From Streptacidiphilus jeojiense (GTDB lineage Bacteria; Actinomycetota; Actinomycetes; Streptomycetales; Streptomycetaceae), in contig NZ_JOEH01000003.1 of NCBI RefSeq assembly GCF_000719095.1, positions 186,001-250,000 of the forward strand: a stretch of DNA of 64,000 bases, read 5' to 3'. The position numbers and the translations under genes are program-made. The notes under the pieces were generated by a model that saw nothing but the letters and a program-made list of their open reading frames with translations, did not search any database and was not told the DNA's origin. Position 1 is the stretch's first letter. Every line of letters starts with the position of its first letter. This document shows, in pieces, positions 59,250 to 64,000 of this stretch.

Positions 59250-60473
59250 CTATGAGAGCCGCTCGATCACCATGGCCATGCCCTGTCCGCCGCCCACGCA
59301 CATCGTTTCCAGACCGAACTGCCTGTCGTGCCACTGGAGCGAATTGATCAGCGTGCCGGTGATACGCGCGCCGGTCATGCCGAAGGGGTGGCCGACGGCG
59401 ATGGCGCCGCCGTTGACGTTCAGCCGGTCCAGGTCGACGCCCAGGTCCTGGTACGAGGGGATGACCTGGGCGGCGAAGGCCTCGTTGATCTCGACCAGGT
59501 CGATGTCGCCGATGGCCATCCCGGCCCGCTTCAGCGCCTGCTTGGACGCCTCGACCGGGCCGTAGCCCATGATCTCGGGGGAGAGGCCGGAGACGCCGGT
59601 GGAGACGATCCGGGCCAGCGGGGTCAGCCCGAGCTCGCGGGCCTTGGTGTCGGACATGATCACCAGCGCGGCGGCGCCGTCGTTCAGCGGGCAGCAGTTG
59701 CCCGCGTTGACCGTGCCGTCCGGGCGGAACACCGGCTTCAGGCCGGAGACCGCCTCCAGGGTGACCCCGGCCCGCGGGCCGTCGTCCTTGGCGACCACGG
59801 TGCCGTCCGGGGTGGTCACCGGGGTGATCTCACGCTCCCAGAAGCCGTCCGCGATGGCCTTCTCGGCGAGGTTCTGCGAGCGGACGCCGAACTCGTCCTG
59901 CTCGCGGCGGCTGATCCCCTTGAGGCCGGCCAGGTTCTCCGCGGTCTGGCCCATGGCGATGTAGACGTCGGGCACCAGCCCGCTCTGCCGGGGGTCCTCC
60001 CAGACTGGGGCGCCGGTGGTGGAGGCGGTGGCCACGGTGCGTGCCTCGGCGTCGGCGAACAGCGGGTTCTTGGTGTCCGGCAGGCCGTCCGAGGAGCCCT
60101 TGATGCTGCGGGAGACCATCTCCACGCCGGCCGAGATGAAGACGTCGCCCTCGCCGGCCTTGATCGCGTGCAGCGCCATCCGGCTGGTCTGCAGCGAGGA
60201 GGAGCAGTAGCGGGTGATGGTGCAGCCGGGCAGGTGGTCCATGCCCATCTGCACGGCGACCACCCGGCCCAGGTTGTAGCCCTGCTCGCCGCCGGGCAGG
60301 CCGCAGCCCAGCATCAGGTCGTCGATGTCGCGCGGGTCCAGCTCGGGGACCTTGGCCAGCGCGGCCTGGATGATCGTCGCGGTCAGGTCGTCCGGGCGGA
60401 CGTCCTTCAGTGAGCCCTTGAACGCCCGGCCGATCGGCGAGCGGGCGGTGCTGACGATGACGGCTTCGGGCAT
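59250..60473 (-). CDS. Acetyl-CoA acetyltransferase (thiolase)
   Basis: A 407-residue thiolase of fatty-acid breakdown or acetoacetyl-CoA formation. Nucleophile Cys90 in ITRYCSSSLQTSR, DLVEINEAFAAQ, the His motif NVNGGAIAVGHPFGMTGAR, and the second catalytic Cys in ETMCVGGGQGMAM are all intact. Degradative (FadA-like) and biosynthetic forms cannot be separated by eye, and no FadB-type gene is adjacent. Confidence 0.93.
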   Translation of the reverse strand: MPEAVIVSTARSPIGRAFKGSLKDVRPDDLTATIIQAALAKVPELDPRDIDDLMLGCGLPGGEQGYNLGRVVAVQMGMDHLPGCTITRYCSSSLQTSRMALHAIKAGEGDVFISAGVEMVSRSIKGSSDGLPDTKNPLFADAEARTVATASTTGAPVWEDPRQSGLVPDVYIAMGQTAENLAGLKGISRREQDEFGVRSQNLAEKAIADGFWEREITPVTTPDGTVVAKDDGPRAGVTLEAVSGLKPVFRPDGTVNAGNCCPLNDGAAALVIMSDTKARELGLTPLARIVSTGVSGLSPEIMGYGPVEASKQALKRAGMAIGDIDLVEINEAFAAQVIPSYQDLGVDLDRLNVNGGAIAVGHPFGMTGARITGTLINSLQWHDRQFGLETMCVGGGQGMAMVIERLS

Positions 60474-60517
60474 GGGGACTCCAAGGGTGGGGAGGGCGCT
60501 CGGGGGACAAGTTACCC

Positions 60518-61606
60518 TCAGGTAGAACCCGCGTCAGCGCCGACGGCGTGTGAATTACCTGACCTTGCGTCATCGGCCGGAGCCGTTGCGGGCTCCGCCG
60601 ATTCGGCCGGGTTCCCCTCCGGCAGGTGTCGCCTGCGGCGGTGCTTGAGCAGCGCCCAGCGGCCGCGCGGCCCGGACTCCGAGCCCAGCACGGCGGCGCC
60701 GGCCACCTCGGTGCCGCCGCGTCCGGCCGCCTCGGCGGCGGCCTGGGCCACCGGCAGCACGCCCTCGCCGCGGAAGGCGTCGGGGCGCTCCTCGGCGCCG
60801 CCGTCCGGCCACAGGTCCAGTGCGGCGCAGAGGGAGGGGAGCATGGCCATCGCCGCGGTGGCGTAGCCCTGGGCCGAGGGGTGGTAGCGGTCCGAGGCGA
60901 ACATCTCCGGACGGCCGCTGAACTCGGGGCCGAGCAGGTCGCCGAGCGACACGCTGCGGGCGCCGGCCTCGACCACCGCGATGGTCTGGGCGGCGGCGAG
61001 CTGGCGGCTGGCGCGCCGGGCCAGCCAGCGCAGCGGCGGCCGCACCGGCTCGATGGTGCCGAGGTCGGGGCAGGTGCCGACGACCACCTGGGCACCGGCC
61101 GAGCGCAGCCGGCGGATGGCGGCGCCGAGCATCCGCACCGAGGCGGTCAGCCTGACCCGCTGGGTGACGTCATTGGCGCCGATCATGATCAGCGCGATGT
61201 CCGGTTCGGCCCGCAGCGCCAGGTCGACCTGGCGCTCCAGGTCCTCCGAGGTGGCGCCGTTGGCCGCGGCGACGGACAGCCGTACCGGCCGCTCGGCGAT
61301 GGAGGCGATGCCGCCGGCGAGCAGCGCGCCCGGGGTGTCCCGGCCGCGGGTCACCCCGAAGCCGGCCGCGGTGGAGTCGCCGAGCACCGCGAAGAGCAGC
61401 GGTTCGGCGTCGGCGTCGGCGGCGAAGGCGCGCCCGTAGACGCCGTCGGCCGGCGGCGGCTCTCCCTGCAGGGTGTTCAGCGTGTGCTCGGCGAGCTTGG
61501 CCTCGGTCAGCAGGACGCCGGCGAAGCCGACCCCGACCAGTCCGATCCCGCCGCCTCCGTAGGCCGCAGCGGCGGCGATCCGCCGTGCCACCCTCGCTCT
61601 CGACAT
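60518..61606 (-). CDS. SGNH hydrolase with N-terminal membrane segment
   Basis: A 362-residue protein. An Ala/Gly-rich hydrophobic N-terminus (IAAAAAYGGGGIGLVGVGFA) acts as signal or anchor. The SGNH domain has VLGDSTAAGFG (Ser78), AANGATSEDL, IMIGANDVTQ and DRYHPSAQGY with the Asp/His pair. The C-terminal about 90 residues are Arg/Ala/Glu-rich and probably disordered. It diverges from the cystathionine beta-synthase gene. The substrate is unknown. Confidence 0.85.
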   Translation of the reverse strand: MSRARVARRIAAAAAYGGGGIGLVGVGFAGVLLTEAKLAEHTLNTLQGEPPPADGVYGRAFAADADAEPLLFAVLGDSTAAGFGVTRGRDTPGALLAGGIASIAERPVRLSVAAANGATSEDLERQVDLALRAEPDIALIMIGANDVTQRVRLTASVRMLGAAIRRLRSAGAQVVVGTCPDLGTIEPVRPPLRWLARRASRQLAAAQTIAVVEAGARSVSLGDLLGPEFSGRPEMFASDRYHPSAQGYATAAMAMLPSLCAALDLWPDGGAEERPDAFRGEGVLPVAQAAAEAAGRGGTEVAGAAVLGSESGPRGRWALLKHRRRRHLPEGNPAESAEPATAPADDARSGNSHAVGADAGST

Positions 61607-61721
61607 GAGCGACCCCCAAGCTGTCTCTGCCTGTCCTTACCTTGGCAGTCTGCCCCACTAGTCTGATCCCAACAGGGCGACAAACCGTGCGTCCCTAACA
61701 AAAAACCGCGGAGGAGAACCC

Positions 61722-63158
61722 GTGCGGTACCACGAGTCGATCATCGATCTGGTCGGCAACACCCCCCTGGTCCGGCTGAACAAGGTCGCCGAGGGCATCA
61801 GCGCGACCGTGCTCGCCAAGGTCGAGTACTTCAACCCGGGCGGGTCGGTCAAGGACCGGATCGCGATGCGGATGATCGAGGCGGCGGAGAAGTCGGGCGC
61901 GCTCAAGCCCGGCGGCACCATCGTCGAGCCGACCTCGGGGAACACCGGGGTCGGGCTGGCCATCGTGGCGCAGCAGAAGGGCTACCGCTGCATCTTCGTC
62001 TGCCCGGACAAGGTCTCCACCGACAAGATCAACGTGCTCCGCGCGTACGGCGCCGACGTGGTGGTCTGCCCGACCGCGGTCGCGCCGGAGCACCCGGACT
62101 CCTACTACAACGTCAGCGACCGCCTGGTACGGGAGACCCCCGGCGCCTGGAAGCCGGACCAGTACTCCAACCCGGAGAACCCGGCCAGCCACTACCACTC
62201 CACCGGCCCGGAGCTGTGGGAGCAGACCGGCGGCCGGATCACCCACTTCGTGGCGGGCGTGGGCACCGGCGGGACCATCTCCGGCACCGGCCGCTACCTC
62301 AAGGACGTCTCCGACGGCGCGGTCCAGGTGATCGGCGCGGACCCGGAGGGCTCGGTCTACTCCGGCGGCACCGGCCGCCCCTACCTGGTGGAGGGCGTGG
62401 GCGAGGACTTCTGGCCGACCGCCTACGACCGCTCGGTGGCCGACGAGATCGTCCCGGTCTCCGACAAGGACTCCTTCCAGATGACCCGCCGGCTGGCCAA
62501 GGAGGAGGGCCTGCTGGTCGGCGGCTCCTGCGGGATGGCGGTCGTGGCGGCGCTGCGGGTGGCCGAGCGGCTGGGCCCGGAGGACGTGGTGGTGGTGCTG
62601 CTGCCGGACTCCGGCCGCGGCTACCTCTCCAAGATCTTCAACGACGACTGGATGCAGGACTACGGCTTCCTGGACGAGGGCGGTCCGGAGGCGGTGGCCG
62701 GCGACGTCCTCGCCAGGAAGGACGGCCTGGAGCACGACGGGATTCCGCAGTTCGTGCACATTCACCCGAACGAGTCGGTGGGTGAGGCCGTGCACATTCT
62801 GCGTGAGTACGGCGTGTCGCAGATGCCGGTGGTCTCCCCGGGGGCCGGGCACCCGGATGTGATGGCCGGTGAGGTGATCGGCTCGGTGGTGGAGCGGGAC
62901 CTCCTCGACGGTCTGTTTGCGAAGCGGTTCGAGCTGGGCGACCTGATCGGCCCTCATATGTCGCCCCCGCTCCCGGTGGTGGGCTCCGGTGAGTCGGTGA
63001 CCCGGCTGATGGGAGTGCTGGAGAAGGCCGACGCCGCGGTCGTCCTGGTGGACGGGAAGCCCCAGGGCATCGTCACCCGGCAGGACCTGCTGGCGTTCCT
63101 GAGCGCCCACGGGGGTGCGCTCGGTGGGGCGCACGGGACCGGTGTCGGCGTTCACTGA
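61722..63158 (+). CDS. Cystathionine beta-synthase
   Basis: A 478-residue PLP enzyme of transsulfuration, joining serine and homocysteine. The N-terminal domain has LVGNTPLVRLN, YFNPGGSVKDRIA (PLP Lys44), EPTSGNTGVGLA and GVGTGGTISGTGRYLKD. Two CBS domains follow (FVHIHPNESVGEAVHILREY, GVLEKADAAVVLVDGKPQG), probably binding an adenosyl ligand. The CBS pair separates it from O-acetylserine sulfhydrylases. GTG 61722 with GGAGGAG upstream. Confidence 0.93.
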   Translation: MRYHESIIDLVGNTPLVRLNKVAEGISATVLAKVEYFNPGGSVKDRIAMRMIEAAEKSGALKPGGTIVEPTSGNTGVGLAIVAQQKGYRCIFVCPDKVSTDKINVLRAYGADVVVCPTAVAPEHPDSYYNVSDRLVRETPGAWKPDQYSNPENPASHYHSTGPELWEQTGGRITHFVAGVGTGGTISGTGRYLKDVSDGAVQVIGADPEGSVYSGGTGRPYLVEGVGEDFWPTAYDRSVADEIVPVSDKDSFQMTRRLAKEEGLLVGGSCGMAVVAALRVAERLGPEDVVVVLLPDSGRGYLSKIFNDDWMQDYGFLDEGGPEAVAGDVLARKDGLEHDGIPQFVHIHPNESVGEAVHILREYGVSQMPVVSPGAGHPDVMAGEVIGSVVERDLLDGLFAKRFELGDLIGPHMSPPLPVVGSGESVTRLMGVLEKADAAVVLVDGKPQGIVTRQDLLAFLSAHGGALGGAHGTGVGVH

Positions 63159-63450
63159 ATCGCCTTCAACTGGTACACCTACGACACGTACCGGCAGCAC
63201 GCGCTTAACAACACCCGGGCAATGTTGTCACCACGGCAAGAAGCCGAGCGTGGTGGCAGCGAAAGTCCGGAGCGGCTCCCGGACCCGCAGTCACCTCAGG
63301 ACGCGTCGGACGGCCCTGACCCGGCCGGCCGCGTCCCCGCCCGCGGGGAACGCCGTCGTCCCGCCCCTGTCGGTCCCGACCGATCAACAGGGTGCGGCGA
63401 TCCCCGCGGCACCAGGCTCCGCGTTCCCGGGTGGGGGAACTCAGCGGAGA
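63159..63450. other. Unassigned region downstream of cystathionine beta-synthase
   Basis: About 290 bp ending at a strong hairpin. Two plus-strand frames remain open, one closing at 63456 with high GC3, but no start with a ribosome-binding site or recognisable protein is present. It could be an untranslated RNA or a small gene; neither can be supported. Confidence 0.4.
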
Positions 63451-63485
63451 CAGTAGGGCCGGTCCTTCGAGGACCGGCCCTACTG
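63451..63485. terminator. Strong bidirectional terminator with TTCGA loop
   Basis: CAGTAGGGCCGGTCC (63451-63465) pairs perfectly with GGACCGGCCCTACTG (63471-63485) around TTCGA. Lies between plus-strand genes and the minus-strand LAxTG gene. Confidence 0.85.
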
Positions 63486-63552
63486 GTGTGTCATGACGGA
63501 TGTGCCCCGGGCCCGGGCGCCGGGTCGGCGCCGCGGGCAGGGCCGTGCGGGC

Positions 63553-63822
63553 TCAGCCCGCGAAGCGGCGGCTCACGAAGATCATGCCGACCCCGGCGAC
63601 CAGGAAGCCCGCCCCGCCCAGTGCGTACGGCGTGGTGTCGACCCCGGTGTCGGCCAGCTGCTCGGTGCTGCCCCCGGTGCTGCTCTGCGCGGCGGCCTTC
63701 TGCACGTCGCGCTGGCTCGCCTGGGAGGTGGCAGCCGAGGCCATCGGGCCCAGTGCCAGCGCGGCGGCGGTGCCGAGGCCGGCGGCGACGGCCGTGATCG
63801 TGAGCGGGCGGCGGGTGGTCAA
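63553..63822 (-). CDS. Small LAxTG cell-wall-anchored protein
   Basis: An 89-residue exported protein. Signal peptide (RRPLTITAVAAGLGTAAALA, MASAA), a polar spacer of about 25 residues (QASQRDVQKAAAQ), then LADTG, a hydrophobic helix (YALGGAGFLVAGVGMIFV) and SRRFAG. The start is TTG with GGGAG about 7 bp upstream. The mature peptide outside the wall would be very short, so it may be a linker or spacer protein handled by sortase E. Confidence 0.72.
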   Translation of the reverse strand: MTTRRPLTITAVAAGLGTAAALALGPMASAATSQASQRDVQKAAAQSSTGGSTEQLADTGVDTTPYALGGAGFLVAGVGMIFVSRRFAG

Positions 63823-63882
63823 TGTCGCTCCCAGCGGAGTGTCGTGGTCCGCACGATGCTAATGAGTCAGGGCGGCGTTGGA

Positions 63883-63888
63883 TAGCCT
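63883..63888 (+). promoter_or_regulatory. -10 box for a leaderless transcript
   Basis: TAGCCT ends 7 bp before ATG 63896 and no Shine-Dalgarno lies between, so the next gene is probably leaderless. Confidence 0.4.
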
Positions 63889-63895
63889 CGGACCC

Positions 63896-64000
63896 ATGAC
63901 TAGTGACACCAGTGGGCTTGAGAACACCGATCGGCGCTACGTCCGGCTGCAGATCGAACTGATCGTTGAGATCGCGGACGAGAAGGCGCTCCAGGTGGCG
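63896..64000 (+). CDS. Unidentified protein, 3' truncated
   Basis: Thirty-five codons, MTSDTSGLENTDRR then YVRLQIELIVEIADEKALQV, run off the window. No domain can be named. The frame has normal GC3 bias and the -10 box upstream supports the ATG. It diverges from the small LAxTG gene. Confidence 0.55.
   Translation, partial: MTSDTSGLENTDRRYVRLQIELIVEIADEKALQVA

Noticed and set aside
63222..63797. Small gene downstream of cystathionine beta-synthase
   Set aside because: The frame runs through the perfect terminator hairpin and across the opposite-strand LAxTG gene, and it lacks a ribosome-binding site.

Overview
The window is a contiguous piece of a high-GC actinobacterial chromosome, most probably Streptomyces or a close relative (Kitasatospora, Streptacidiphilus). 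Signs are the strong G/C third-position bias, frequent GTG starts, GTGA stop/start overlaps, LAxTG cell-wall proteins of the sortase E type, a c-di-AMP-type riboswitch in front of an Rpf/LysM protein, and a tRNA-Leu(UAA) that looks like bldA. Gene content recalls, from memory, the S. coelicolor SCO3077-SCO3134 region. This is core chromosome, not a plasmid or biosynthetic cluster. Genes are cut at both ends: a response regulator on the left and an unknown gene on the right.

1-9.8 kb: truncated LuxR-type response regulator, rhomboid-like and lysyl-phosphatidylglycerol synthase genes, a secreted SGNH hydrolase, a secreted GH8 glycosidase behind a perfect operator palindrome, the divergent tamR/tam pair with two operators, a VOC protein, and a TetR/acyl-CoA desaturase pair. 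9.8-19.1 kb: a helix-turn-helix protein with a LAGLIDADG-like segment, tRNA-Gln, then glmU, prs, rplY/ctc, pth, a LAxTG surface protein and ppc. 19.2-22.1 kb: orphan histidine kinase, membrane protein, GntR regulator.

22.2-27.1 kb is the most unusual part. Four genes combine domains known from polymorphic toxin and immunity systems: SUKH-3, a YwqJ-type deaminase, a WHH/HNH nuclease-like domain fused to SUKH, and an 813-residue protein joining a probable immunity-like N-terminus, a long proline-rich spacer, a deaminase-like zinc motif and a SUKH-4-like C-terminus. None has a visible secretion signal.

27.2-44 kb: DivIVA-like coiled-coil protein, mfd, a DMT-type membrane protein, a DUF4352 protein, a lone N6-methylase homologue with a damaged catalytic motif, a membrane protein/Ser-Thr kinase pair, a SurA-like lipoprotein, mazG, endonuclease V, and LLM, SDR and P450 enzymes. 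44-47.3 kb: a compact GntR/HAD/APH operon. 47.4-64 kb: riboswitch and rpfA, eno, divIC, DUF501, ppx, ndh with a Rex-like site, an ABC efflux pair, tRNA-Leu(UAA), small unknown genes, a thiolase, an SGNH hydrolase, cystathionine beta-synthase and a small LAxTG protein.

A palindromic intergenic element recurs at least three times, plus one half copy. Two complete copies keep the same 34-nt loop and a shared 19-nt core. No CRISPR array, insertion sequence or rRNA was seen.
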